The translations under genes were made by a program, and so were the position numbers. Under the pieces are notes generated by a model that did not search any database, was not told the DNA's origin, and saw nothing but the letters and a program-made list of their open reading frames with translations. Positions 21,392 to 32,548 of a DNA stretch of 64,000 nt are shown piece after piece; the first letter of the stretch is position 1, and every line of letters begins with the position of its first letter. The DNA comes from Liopterus haemorrhoidalis (lineage: Eukaryota > Arthropoda > Insecta > Coleoptera > Dytiscidae), in assembly GCA_963971575.1 (NCBI GenBank), contig OZ020622.1, forward strand, positions 33,014,301 to 33,078,300, in the 5' to 3' direction.

Positions 21392-21608
21392 TTTCATAAA
21401 AAATATATAATTATAAAAAAACACAAATATATATATATAAGGCATGTAATATCCAAATCCTAATGAACTTACTTGTCAGATGAATAGTTCATTAGGAGGT
21501 GGATCTTACAAGCCTATTGTAAAACAAACAAAAAAAAATACCTATAAATAAAAATATACCTATCATTAACATAATATAACCTAATAATATATTTAAGACT
21601 TAAACCTA

Positions 21609-22837
21609 GATATCATCTTCCATCTCCAAAACATCATAAATACTATTAATTATACTTCTTTTCACTCTTAATAAATTTCTTTTATTTTTTATTTTTCTCA
21701 ATTCAGATGTTACAGTGCTGAAAAAAAAAAGATAAATTAAAAATTTTTGTTTTACACATCTTCTATTTAAAAATTCACACCAAATATTTAGTAAAGGTAA
21801 CTTTTACCTGCCTATAATACGCATACTGTTCTGCGCAGGGCCAGGGACAGTGATTCACCTTAAAAGCACTATTTTAGGTTATTGTTGATAACCTTTCTAT
21901 TTTTTTTTTTTTTATAATCCACCTCAAAATTATTTGTATTTTGAAGTGAATTGAAACATGGAAACAGTGCAAACAGAGCAAAAGTGAAAACCCAGGGCGT
22001 AGTATAGGCAATTAAAAGTTACTTTTACCAAATATTTTATATCCTAATTATTGAAAAACTATAAAACAACTTAATCGAACATTTGTGTATCTGTGTTCAA
22101 TTTATATAAAAACTCGAAAGAAAATTAATACTTACGCTCCAAATGCCTCAATATCATCCATTTCTTTTATTTCTGATGTGCTTTTTAAAGCATTAGTCGC
22201 ATCTCTCAACAAAACATCCACTGGTTCCTCGCTAATTGAACTCAACTTTCTCTTGTTTCGTCTGTTGAGCGACATCGAACTGCTCGGTCTTGAACTCGAC
22301 GCTGATTCCGGGCTTAATATTGTAGTGTCAAATAAATTTATGTCACTTATATTGCCATCAAACAATATGTTTTCTTCAGTAGTGTTTTAAAAGATATTAA
22401 AAGGTAAATATTTTGTAATACGAAAACAGTTTAAAATTATTTACTTCTGTACTCTCCGCCACGTCTAAATTTAAATTCGATTCTCCTAATCGCGTTGGAT
22501 TACTTTCCATTAAAAATTTTAAATCAGAGAAGCACCACCAGTTTGACTTAAAAACCTGAGATGTTCCAGCACCACTTGTTTGGCTCTTTTTTATTTTATT
22601 CAATTCGTTAAAAAATTGGGTCCTTAGATTAGTTATTTTCTTTTGAACGTCTGTTACAGTCACCGGATTGTCGACCGTGCCAAAAATTAAATTTAGTTCA
22701 TCACATATTACCTGCAATCTCATTTGCCTCATCGTTTTATCTTTATATTCACTGCTTTTGACCATATACAATTCTGGTCGCTGCTCATACAAAGATATTA
22801 AATATTTAGTTTGTTCGTGATTGAACGAAAATACCAT
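21609..22837 (-). CDS. Harbinger MADF/Myb-like DNA-binding protein
   Basis: Three exons are suggested. Exon 1 (22837 to ~22445) encodes a Myb/SANT- or MADF-like domain (FNHEQTKYLISLYEQRPELY, VTVTDVQKKITNLRTQFFNEL, WWCFSDLKFLM). Exon 2 (~22373-22132) is a Ser-rich linker with SLNRRNKRKLSS and ends at a GTAAGT donor. Exon 3 (21719-21609, after a TTTTTTCAG acceptor) ends LEMEDDI. In Harbinger elements this partner brings the nuclease to the nucleus and the terminal repeats. No stop is visible in the exons; the exon 1-2 junction phase is uncertain. Confidence 0.7.
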
Positions 22838-23526
22838 CTGTAAACAATGATTTTTGTAATATCATAAAAAAATAAATAAACAAATCAAAACTTACCTTGA
22901 TTTAATATTAACACACAAACAAAATATACTTTCAACGAAATATACCTTATTTTGAAATTAAAAAGTAAGTAGTACACACTACCGAAAATATAACATATAA
23001 ACGTGTCTGCGTAAATAACGTTTATGCTACGATTACAGTTGGCAACAACTAGACAAATACAAATAAACCTAGAATTCCCCAAAAAGTTGATGAAAAATTG
23101 ATGAAAATAGAACTTGTTCTATTTTCAAAATAAATTGATCAATTTTTTTGTCAATTAATTGACGAAATTTTTACGCTTTACACACATCAATTAATTGAAT
23201 GTCAACTTTTTCAATTAATTGATCAATTAATTGAATCGTGTAAAACCCACTTAAGGAATGGGGGGGGGGGGTGGCTAGTGACGCACATTTTTATATTATC
23301 TTCGTTGCTAGAGCTGATTGGAAGTACTATTCACTCTACAAATGTATCAAAAGTTACTTGTTTCAAAACTGGTATTGATCGTGTACAAAAACATTTGCAT
23401 TTTATTTTTTAAATTGGTCTTCAACCACTGACGGCACGAATCTTTTATTGCTGTCGAAGTCGCGGACCACCTGAAAACATACCGAGGACCACAAGTGGTC
23501 CGCGGACGACGGGTTGGGAAACACTG

Positions 23527-23930
23527 CATTAGATAAAACGACATTCTTGTTTTGGTAACCACATCCATCACTATATATTATTATTTGCTTGGTAATTGGT
23601 TCTTTTGCAAGGTGATCCTCAAGAAATGCTACTAATACACTTGCAAATATGTTTGCTTCCAAACTACCCTGAGTCTCATTCCAAAGATGACAAGTTACGT
23701 CACTATTGCTTAGGTGGTAAATTGTGTAATTGTGAATTCACAATTTAATTTAAAATAAATGGCGTTAGCTTTGAGCATTGGAGCTAACTTGACAGCATGT
23801 ACATCTACTGTAAAAACTGCTATATCTTTTGGGTTTTCCTTACATAAGTGTTTATCTGTATCTTTGGCAAGCCTTGAATCTGGTATATCAAATCTCTAAT
23901 GTGTCCAAGTTTGTTTCAAATTTAACTAAA
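23527..23930 (-). pseudogene. DUF7869-type gene, central part
   Basis: Minus strand, between the MULE (23931) and the hAT (23526): RFDIPDSRLAKDTDK, a segment with VHAVKLAPMLKANAIYFK, a frameshift at ~23735, then CHLWNETQGSLEANIFASVL and IIYSDGCGYQNKNVVLSNA, where the hAT cuts in. The SDGCxxQNxN and LWxExxG motifs are family hallmarks. Reading resumes at 14806. An in-frame stop precedes RFDIP. The gene was already damaged or decayed after insertion. Confidence 0.65.
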
Positions 23931-25420
23931 GTAAATTTATCGAAATCAAGTTTATCGAAAGCTAGTTTATCGAAAGCTAGTTTATCGAATGCTCAATTTA
24001 TCGAATGGCAATGGTTTATCGAAAATGGATTGTTGAATTATTTCGGTAGGAATTAATAATGAAAGAAATTTTAGTTTACATTGTAATTTATTATTGTGAA
24101 GATAAATAAAGTGACATAGTGTTTGAATGAATATAAATAGAGAAAATGATATAATAAGAACTTACATAATAAAATAAATATTTTATTTATTTTTAATGTT
24201 TCATAAGACAGGTTATGGGCAATTGCACGCAAATAATTTACCACATCATCGGTTTCATACAAACCTGAAACAATGCTTAATAAACTTGTAGTGCGATTCT
24301 TTTTTTTTTCATAATTGGCAGGTTCGCCCCGCTTAAATGTTGTTCCATTTGTTTAATGGCTTTTATAAACAACCAAATACTATGATGTGAAACATTTAAA
24401 GTATGTTGAAAGCCTCTAGGCCAGCTTTCCAGATTATTATTTGTTTTAGGGCGATTCTCTAAAACTGACCGATAACAATTCCATAGCTGATGTGAGAACA
24501 AAGATTGTCGACGGGCAATTATATTATTAAGACGTCCAATCCAGGTATCTTCAAAATAATCTACGACTGGAAACATTTCTTCTGTAAATATCCCATCTCG
24601 ATACAAGGCTTCGAAAGCATTTAATACTTGTTCTTCTGGGACAAATGCTAGTGCTGCTAGCATACGCATTTTTAGTGCAAAATCCGCGTCATTTTCGTAT
24701 CGCTCCTTTAGTCCGGATGACTGAATTTGACACCAGATACACTGTGTGAAGTGAAAAAAATATCCACTAGGTCGTGTTAAAGGAAATTCCTTTTGAAAAT
24801 TCTTTATTATGGCTTGCTCAAAGTCGGTCATAAAAGATACTGGGTGATATATACCAATTAAATCTTTGATTTGTTGTAATAACCGAATGTAAGATTCGTA
24901 CCGTTTATTCGGTAAAAGGGCATGAATTAATAGAATAGACATATCATTGGCCAAACCATGGATCGTATAAATTTGTTCGAAGAGAGACGGTGCTGTTTTA
25001 AATGTACCGTCCCCATGCCAGTACTGAGATCTTCGTAACAGCTGCAAATTTGTCTGCGTGGTGAAAATTAATATACGATCGTACATTAAGAAATTTTCGC
25101 CTGTTTCTGTTTTGGTATGTGCTTCTGGAAAAATAATATCTCGTCTCAACAAAGGCAGAGCTGGGCCAGCATTCTCTTTTACTTTATATTATACCACTTA
25201 CCCTTAACAGACTTGCTATTGAAAAACCGCCTAATGTAATAAACCCTCTTCGTAAATAATTATAGAATTGAAAATTTATATAAATAAGAAAATTTGTTAT
25301 TATGAAATAACATAATATTACTAAGCATTTTCGATAAACGTGCCATTCGATAAATTGAGCATTCGATAAATTGACTTTCGATAAACTTGCTTTCGATAAA
25401 TTTGCTTTCGATAAATTGAC
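23931..25420 (-). mobile_element. MULE with arrayed terminal repeats
   Basis: Each end is a ~90-bp array of six TTTATCGAA-containing units in inverted orientation (23931-24025 and 25330-25420). Unit order is conserved between the ends: units with AAGC..., then ATGCTCAA, then ATGGCA, then AAATG innermost. Between them lies a Mutator-like transposase. I could not find a convincing 8-10-bp target duplication. Confidence 0.8.
24277..25191 (-). CDS. MULE-type transposase, partial
   Basis: 291 codons from 25152 (open upstream to ~25191). Motifs of the MULE transposase domain: YWHGDGTFKTAPSLFEQIY (first Asp), ALLPNKRYESYIRLL, SFMTDFEQAIIKNF (second Asp), and HFTQCIWCQIQSSGL (the CxxH-like region), with a later NNLESWPRGF segment. 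The N-terminal FLYWCH-type finger seen in many insect MULEs is absent, so the element is either short or the finger was lost. Start codon uncertain. No internal stop within the frame. Confidence 0.8.
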
Positions 25421-25979
25421 CTAGAATCGCGCATAAGAGGTTATGAACAACGTAATTCCCGCTTTACATATACGAGCTAAAGAACAACTTGAATATTTTC
25501 GTTTGTATTATATTTACAATTACGAGCTTCTGCACGTACCTGCATTGATATTATAGCTTTACATTTATTATAAAATCTCAATTTAGGTAAAAAATGCAGA
25601 GACGAGGTTTTGCAGTTTGGCCGACGATATGCATGGAGCATCTTACTTAAATGTCATAATTTACAGCCATTCCGGCCGAATATGTCATTTTTTTTTTATG
25701 TCAGTTTTTTTATTTCATTTCAGGCAAAACCCAAATAAAAGCTATATGCATTTTTTTATTTAATTTTTGTAATTTACAGGTGCAATTTGGTCGCGAGCGA
25801 GAGTTTAGTTTAGTTTTTAGTCTCGAATTTGGAAAAAAAAATCTAGCAACATTTAAAATTTTCGTCATTTTGATAATAGATTCTTAATCTACGACATTAA
25901 ATTAATAGAAAACGAGTCATATCATACGAAATTCGTTAACCATTTCGGAAATCACTTTTTTTGTGTCAGAATATGATAA
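25421..25979. other. Intergenic, no gene seen
   Basis: AT-rich; no coding similarity recognised, including to the DUF7869-type gene on the other side of the MULE. Confidence 0.4.
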
Positions 25980-26075
25980 GGTGACCAGATTTAAGATAGT
26001 GTAATACGGGACGGCCGGATTGGAGATTCGATATTAAGTATCGATATTGACAAAGTATTGATATAATAAAAAAGT

Positions 26076-26112
26076 GTCTAACTAACCTATAGGGCCTATA
26101 GGTTAGTTAGAC
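26076..26112. repeat. 37-bp palindrome
   Basis: Two 18-bp arms starting GTCTAACTAACCTATAGG, perfect inverted repeats around one central base. It lies just downstream of the hAT2 transposase C-terminus. Could act as a transcription terminator hairpin or protein site. Confidence 0.9.
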
Positions 26113-26119
26113 CTAAAGC

Positions 26120-27949
26120 ATAGGCTATAGTATAGTATAGTATTTAGTATATGTGGTTTAATAATAATCTTATCATGAAATTCAGAACAAGTTTCTTTGA
26201 AGTTACATTTTGTATTTAGCATGGCTTTAAGAGTTTCAATCTTCAGTTTAGTTTTATCACTTGTCCATATGTTATTCATTAACGAGAATACCCTCTCAAC
26301 AGCAGCGTTTGTTCCTGGTAAACACAAGCAGAACTCCACAACAGTTTCCATGTTCTTGTAAGGGATGTTTTGATGGTCAAAATGGGTGAAAATTTCCACC
26401 CATCGCAGATCTACAGGTACTGGGCTATCTTTGTTATTTCACTTGCTGAGTTGTTTAACTGACACAAAAGCATTTACATTTTGCACCTCATCAAATAGTT
26501 CACTATCGTTGATCTTATCATGGCCTATCTTGTTCTTCATAGTATAGTCTAAACTTGATTCGACATCATTCCATGTTGTTGCAGGTGTTAGCAAAATCCA
26601 ACCAAAGAAACTGATTTCATCAAAGCTTCCCATCCATTGCTCAACATACTGCCTTGAAATTTCATAGAACGATCTAGCCGTTGTCAGGAATGCCTCCCGA
26701 TTAACAATGCCTTCCTCCTCTAACTTGTTCAAAAGGCATCGTACAGCAATTGGAAGAAACGAACTCTCCTCCCTGTCTTGCAGTTTCTTCTTTAGATTCT
26801 GGACTGCGTTTACAACTTCAACTACTGTCACATCCTGACCTTCAATTTTAAGGACAGTGGAATGAAATGTGGCAGCTTGGCTATGAATGAAAAGAAACCA
26901 CAACTCTGAACCTGGACTTCCAAAGAAGTTTCTCAGTAGCAGCGGACATTTGTCGTTTGAGAGAAAGTATGATTGGAGTGCAGGAAACATTTTCAGAATC
27001 CTTTCGACAGCTGGTATCAATGCGAGCCACCTTGTCTTGCTATAGGCTAACATTTTCTGATATTCAATAATTACAAAGTTACAGCACTCCTTCAAAGTTT
27101 CTACCCGAACATCAACGGCCTAAAGTCTGCAGCTGTTTGGCTTCCATTGTGTACAATATGTGCTGCGCAGCCAACACCAATTGCTTCTCTGTCAAGAACT
27201 TTGTTAAGTTTGCAAAATACATTACTTTTACCTTTGCGATTTTTACCACCGAAATTGGTGTTGGTATTATCCGCACAAAAAGAAAGAAACTTCTGCAGTA
27301 AGTTGTTTGCACGCAAAGTATTTAAAATGTAATCACAAATGATGTTAGAAGTCTCTCCAGGTTGATTCTTAAGTTCAAACAGTTTTACTTGGACACCCTT
27401 TCGACCCAGGAAATACCTCACCACAATGGGAAAAAGTTTTATTTCCTTCCTGTTTGATGCATCGGAATAAACAGACAAAAAATGTACTTCGTCAAGGTCA
27501 TTCTGGAGTTCCTCCATAGCAAGTGGGCTTAAAACATTGCAAACAATTGCTTCGGTCTTAGTGGGAGCACACGAGTATTTTGGTTCAAATATTCGCTGTA
27601 TAATTTTTGAAGTACAGTCTGTGGATCTGAAAGTTTGGTTGTGATGAACGGTGTGGTACGACCAACATCCCTCCGCTGCGGTTAATTTTTGCTCTTTATC
27701 ACCAAACTCATTTTTCCGAAAAAATTGTTCCATTGGTTTACTTGATGCTGACGCTGTATCTGCTGCTTTATGTTTTTCAGTTTTTAAATGTTGAGTGATA
27801 TCACTTCGTCCTCCATGACTCAAAGAAAATGTACCAGAGCATTTCAAACAACGTACCTTAGAGTCCAAATTAGTTTTTTTGATGAATGGAAACTCCTTTG
27901 CTAAATTTTCGTTGAAAGTACACACTCGTATTTGTCTACCCTTTCCCAT
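26120..27949 (-). pseudogene. hAT transposase with two lesions
   Basis: Frame 1 (27949-27101, 282 codons) has a basic start, a BED/TTF-like finger (VRCLKCSGTFSLSHGGRSDI, HLKTEKH) and the catalytic Asp regions (FLSVYSDASNRKEIKLFP, FCADNTNTNFGG), and ends at CAAHIVHNG. A frameshift at ~27100 leads to 27095-26439 (AYSKTRWLALIPAVERIL), a TGA at ~26439, then 26399-26150 with the dimerisation motif NAAVERVFSLMNNIWTSDKT. Correcting nothing but these two sites would be needed to read through, so it decayed recently. Confidence 0.85.
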
Positions 27950-28411
27950 CTTTCACCCTCTTGTAAGTCGTTATTAAAACTAAAATAAAATGACTTAACA
28001 AGTCTGTAACTTATAACTTAAGTTACTTAACTTAAATGTTTAATTTTACAGACTTTACTTATTGTCTTAAATGAGTACTGTACTACTGTTAGCTGTTACT
28101 GCTGCTAGCGCATGCCGCCACGCCACTGCGACTGCTACAACGTGTTGACAAGACAGACAAAGTAAGCTTACTAGCTACCAGATAGTGGCAGAGGGGAGGG
28201 CTAACAAGCCGGCTAGTCCACTATGCATGTATAGGAGGGGTAGCTGGACACTGTATGTTGCTATGTGTGTCATTGTGCCAGCCGCAGCGTACACTTCCGT
28301 TGCTCAAACTTTTTTAAATTGAATAAGAAATTTTAACATTACGGGACAATACGGGACGGTTGATCAATACGGGACAGGGCCTTGAAATACGAGGCGGATG
28401 GTCACCATATC

Positions 28412-28590
28412 TTAGAGATGCCAGTTGCAGCAATCACTCGTTCCCGGAAATTTGTTACAGGAATTTTGAAGTTTTTCAGATTAGCTTCCTCCTTCATGAA
28501 CTGCATAACATTATTAATAATTTCACGTCTCTGGCTATGAAGCACTTGTCCTTTACGGCCCACTTATTACTTCTGCATTTTGTAAAACAC
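28412..28590 (-). pseudogene. HTH fragment of DDE_3-like transposase
   Basis: About 55 codons on the minus strand: SQRREIINNVMQFMKEEANL and FRERVIAATGIS. This is the N-terminal helix-turn-helix block of an IS630/DDE_3-like protein frequent in insect genomes. A related fragment lies at 44085-44490. No catalytic part is seen here. Confidence 0.5.
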
Positions 28591-28599
28591 TGTTTTTAA

Positions 28600-31110
28600 A
28601 ATCAAAACATAAATTAATTTCATAACCTCAACTTATCCTACTGTTCTATTATCAGATATGTATTTTCTACTAACGTCGTCTTTTACTAACAAATAATTCG
28701 TATTAAAAAATACGGTTTTGGATTGTAGATGTATTCTAATAATATAGATATTTTATATAAACACGTTGAAAGCTCCTAACTCATACAAGACTTCTACGGC
28801 TATGAGTAACAAACCTAACACCCCTATTATAAGTAAATTAGACCCGTCCAGACCACAGATCACCAAGAGGAGAAAGAGTGCTTTTGTGGTACAGTAGCGC
28901 CTTTATTTTTATATCCAGTAACTTTATTCGATTTAAAATTTACTGCCAGAGTTTGTTAATTTTAAAGGAAAAAATTGTTGATTAATGAAACAAGATAATA
29001 ATTTGAAAGCTAGTTTTATTTGTATAATAACAATAAATCACACAATATGTTACGGGCTATCCTAGCCGAAACACAGCGCTTTAAAATCTAGTTAAACGAG
29101 AACCTACCTTCGTACGGAAAACTTATTCTAAGCTTATAAAAGGATACAGTAGGGGGTAATTTTGTGCAAAACCAACTGAATAGGTCCTGTCAACCCACTT
29201 AGAGGACAGCATTTATGACAACAAGCACCACATCTACATCCGAATGCAAAAACATACTGTGAGATGTCACTCAATTTTGAGGTTAATTGTTTTTGACATT
29301 TCTATTTAACCTGTTTTGGGATATATACGTCGTGGAAACCTGGAAAGTACAATAGTTAGCGTGCGGAATATGTTTGAATGATACACCTACCTTATATACA
29401 AAAAGAAAAGAGAACAAGAATTTATAATCCAGAATAATAAACACTTCTTGGGGATATTCAATCACAGCGGTACTACGAAGTGCATATTGTTGGCTACCTT
29501 CATGGCAGATATCGGATGCGCGCGTGGTAAGCCCGGTAGAGGGGTAAAGAAAAGGTTATAAAACAGATGGGAAGCCGCTTTTTCGTTCTCTTAAACTTCC
29601 GAACAGTTGTGTTATCAGAAAAATTTGACCAGAAAGAAAAACTAACGGCACGTGCAGTGAAACTTCCATGTATAAGCCTAGAGGAAATTGAAGGCAACAC
29701 GGAATTCGTTTTTGCGGAGACTGCTTGGCGTTATACTGTCTTCGTAAGGAAGACACGGAGATATCCGGATGAGAATTTTCTTTTCTGATCAAAAGTTCGG
29801 AGTTTAAGAAAACCATTTAAGCCACCGACCACGAGGTAAGGTATCACCTTTCTTTTATTTCCGCACGCGAAACTGTTGTATGGTCTCCAGTTTCACTAAT
29901 TGTATTTTTAACTGTTATTCATACAGTGGCGGTACGATAGAGGCAAAAATTTGCACAGTTGTGCCTATTTGAGAGTATATATCGGCTGGAGGAATAATTT
30001 CTGAAGTTATCCGAGTATTCAACCGGTCGCAAAGGAATAAGCATCTTGTAGCGGAACCGTGAAAACTACATCACCGTCCAGAGAGTACATAACCTACTTA
30101 TTGTATCTAGCTGTGGAAACAGGGAGATTGTTTTTGTCTGCAACTCAGATGAATACTGATTTATGATATTTGTTTGATGATTTGTAACAAAAATATCTTT
30201 ATGAGTGTGGCGTATCGGACCTCCGGGTTGTGTTGAGGCGTAATACGTCCCCGTATAGATGTTTTTGGATACACACTGATAATTTTGGCCATTTTTATGA
30301 ATGTGTATGTATTGTACTTGTATTTTGAGTTGAGTGAGCACATGGTGCCACCCCTATTGTGAAGCATATATTTTCTAAGTCCTAAGGCCCTAAGCTACAA
30401 TAAGTTGGACGCGCTGAATCGTGTTAGGGCGCGTACTTAGTCAGAGCAGTCTCGCTCAGGGTGGAATTAGTCTGTTTAATTGTAGATTCAGTCTGTCAGT
30501 AAGTCAACATTTTTTTTATCCCCTTGATAACTCGAGGTTGTGAATTAGTTCTCAAACACATGGGTTTAACCCCTTTTTGTGAATATTCCCTGGCCGGGTA
30601 TTCGTGTTAACTGCTTTTTCACGTTATCAAGGGTCGGTCTTTGCATTTGATTTGGGTGGATTAACGTTAGCTTCAGTCGGGCAGAACCTCAGCCACAAGC
30701 ATTTCTTTTTTTTTATTATCATCATCGGCCAGGCCTCACCTAATTTTTCTGTAATTTAGTTGTTTGTTTAAAGTTATATTTCCGTAGAGCCGTGTGGGGT
30801 GGGGTGGTACGTTAACTTTTTTTATCTCGTAGAGATTTTTTTTGTGTTAACGTACTACGGGTTTTCAAGGGATTTGAGAGGGTTATTGAAAGTCAGTCTC
30901 TTGGCCTCCTTGGATATTCTTATCACCGCGACTTCGAGGCCACTAGACTGGCTGGGTTTTCATTAAAGTTAAGGCGAGATAGAAGTATAGTAAAAATTTA
31001 AATCGGGTTTTGAACAAGCGCTAGCTTCCCGATTCTAAAACTCTTCCGGATTTTTCCTAACGGTATTGCCAACCGGAATACCGTTACCATTTTTCAACGT
31101 AATTAATCAC
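28600..31110. other. Non-coding, LTR-like DNA
   Basis: No ORF of note. Features seen: a TATA-like GGTTATAAAA at ~29549 followed by arthropod-initiator-like sites, a possible splice donor GAGGTAAG at ~29832, and several TCAGT initiator motifs near 30460-30500. Composition is less AT-rich than the flanks. I suspect retroelement leader or LTR DNA but found no paired LTR. Confidence 0.35.
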
Positions 31111-31190
31111 TGTGGTATAATATTCCTGTGCAAAAGTTCCCGCAGCCCTAGGGCAGTTGTAGCATAAGTAATCCAATCACATGTTACTGG

Positions 31191-31221
31191 GTATTTATAC
31201 CGCATCACAAGTAATTCAGTT
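31191..31221 (+). promoter_or_regulatory. Possible LTR core promoter
   Basis: TATTTATA (31193-31200) is followed about 20 bases later by TTCAGTTTG (31215-31223), an arthropod TCAGT initiator. Downstream ~550 bp lies a TGGCGCC sequence (31776-31782) that could be a primer-binding site, so this may be a gypsy-type LTR of roughly 31110-31775. Confidence 0.3.
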
Positions 31222-31439
31222 TGTCAGTTTAAATTGTAATTCATTACCAGTTAAAGATTCAGTTGTTTCTTTCCTTTGGCCCTTCGTGAGTACTTAGTTT
31301 CTAAATTTTGGATTTAACTTAGATATTTTGCTCGTAGATTAAATAATTTATTTTTGTATTAACTTTGTCGTACTCCGAACTAAAAAGGGAATATTTAACT
31401 GGTCATTGATCTTGTAATTATTAATATTTTGGTTATAAA

Positions 31440-31630
31440 ATTTTGTTTATTGAGTATTCATTTAGTGAATAATTTATTTTGTTTATAGATTTTGCGTATT
31501 GAGTATTCATTTAGTGAATGATTTATTTTGTTTATAGATTTTGCGTATTGAGTATTCATTTAGTGAATAATTTATTTTGTTTATAGATTTTGCGTATTGA
31601 ATATTCGTTTAACGAATATTATTTATTTTG
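31440..31630. repeat. 49-bp tandem repeat
   Basis: About 3.5 copies of a unit containing GATTTTGCGTATTGAGTATT and CATTTAGTGAATGATTTATT. The GATTTTGCG landmark lies at 31488, 31537 and 31586, so the period is exactly 49. The GAGTATTC...GTGAATAA parts are imperfect inverted repeats. Confidence 0.9.
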
Positions 31631-31639
31631 TTATTGCTA

Positions 31640-32035
31640 TTTGTTAGTTACTGATTTTTTTTTGTTAATAAATTTAGTTATTGAAAATTTTGGTGTTTCT
31701 ATTACGAGAACTCTATTCCTTCCCCTGGGGTTTTAGGTTTCTTCCAGAATTTAGGGCAATAGAAGCGAAGTGACTGGCGCCGTATAAATTTTAGGCCGCA
31801 CATCGACATTGATAATTACAGGACCACCCTGCATAGTCACATTTACCTCTAGACTGGGCTGGCGGCCTTCTACCTTGCCCTGGACAGCTGATAGCCACTG
31901 GAGTCACTTCACAGTGGTTACGGAATTCATATTTTTCCCCATTTAGGTTTTTAGCGACCGATCAGAGAGCTGAGCGGACGCTGGCGTATGCCAACTATAT
32001 AACGCTGGAGTCTGGCCGTAATATACGTTATAAAT
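31640..32035. other. Unassigned DNA
   Basis: No gene recognised. Contains a TGGCGCC motif at 31776 discussed under the possible LTR promoter. Confidence 0.3.
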
Positions 32036-32160
32036 AGAAACAAAATAACACAAAAATAGTAACAAAATAACACAAAAATAGTAACAATAAAACCAAAATA
32101 GTAACAAAATAAAACAAAAATGGTGACAAAATAAAAAAAAAAAAAAAAAAAATACGAACA
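32036..32160. repeat. A-rich minisatellite
   Basis: About five to six degenerate copies of an ~18-22-bp unit such as ACAAAATAACACAAAAATAGTA, ending in an A-run near 32133-32152. The long minus-strand Phe/Tyr-rich frames over it are artefacts of this repeat. Confidence 0.8.
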
Positions 32161-32440
32161 AATTAAAATAGCGAGAAAGTAAAAAAATAATGCATCAAAA
32201 TAAAAATGTATTAAAACATATCCCATACATTATATTTGTACTTTCCCATACATCTTTAAAAAAGTGTCGATGGCATTATTCGGTCTGTCATCTTTCTTAT
32301 GTAATTTTTTATTTACAATTGAAACAAAATAATTAATCATTACATTAATAATAGTGTATTTGAACAGTAAATTTTAAATTATAACTATGAACTTCACAAA
32401 AATATACGTCTATACAATCTAATTCGTTCATAATAACATG
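32161..32440. other. AT-rich spacer
   Basis: No gene recognised. Confidence 0.4.
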
Positions 32441-32548
32441 GTAATAGATTCTATTTCACCTCTAAACGGGTTATGACCATCTTCCAATAAATACAAACAG
32501 TTGATATTATATAGTATGTGTGGAGAAGTAATCTTGTTTCTTCGAGAG

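Larger units (their letters stand above)
19890..23251 (+). mobile_element. Complete PIF/Harbinger transposon
   Basis: 3,362 bp. The two ends share a perfect 41-bp terminal inverted repeat beginning AGTGGGTTTTACACGATTCA. The 3-bp target duplication is TAA on each side (19887-19889 and 23252-23254). Inside the ends, CAATTAATTGAT motifs repeat several times. It encodes the two proteins expected for the superfamily, convergently: a DDE nuclease on plus and a MADF/Myb-like DNA-binding protein on minus. It is inserted in the hAT 5' region. Confidence 0.95.
14807..23526 (-). mobile_element. hAT (ZBED-like) transposon with nested insertions
   Basis: Ends CAGTGGTTCCCAACC and GGTTGGGAAACACTG. The 8-bp flanks are CGTTAGAT (14799-14806) and CATTAGAT (23527-23534), 7 of 8 identical. 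Subterminal GGACCACC/GTGGTCCGCGG motifs occur at both ends (14844-14878 and 23463-23503). Without its insertions the element is about 3 kb. It contains a LINE fragment (~16345-18980) and a complete Harbinger (19890-23251), and itself interrupts a DUF7869-type gene. Confidence 0.85.
25980..28406 (-). mobile_element. Second hAT transposon, near complete
   Basis: Outer ends GGTGACCA and TGGTCACC, followed inward by AATACGGGACGG-type repeats at both sides (26011-26022; 28342-28377, with GGGACAATACGGGACGG). 2.43 kb. An 8-bp target duplication is not clear. It carries a transposase with few lesions and a perfect 37-bp palindrome at 26076-26112. Confidence 0.7.

Noticed and set aside
23829..24056. 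Plus-strand ORF with SKASLSKASLS repeats
   Set aside because: It is a translation of the MULE terminal array and of the reverse of the DUF7869 fragment.
23922..25429. 9-bp target duplication of the MULE
   Set aside because: Left TTAACTAAA and right CTAGAATCG share too few bases.
29556..29816. Short overlapping ORFs on both strands around 29.5-29.8 kb
   Set aside because: No similarity or motif; the region looks like leader or LTR DNA.
31943..32226. Phe-rich membrane-like ORFs on the minus strand
   Set aside because: They come from the A-rich minisatellite and have no conserved domain.
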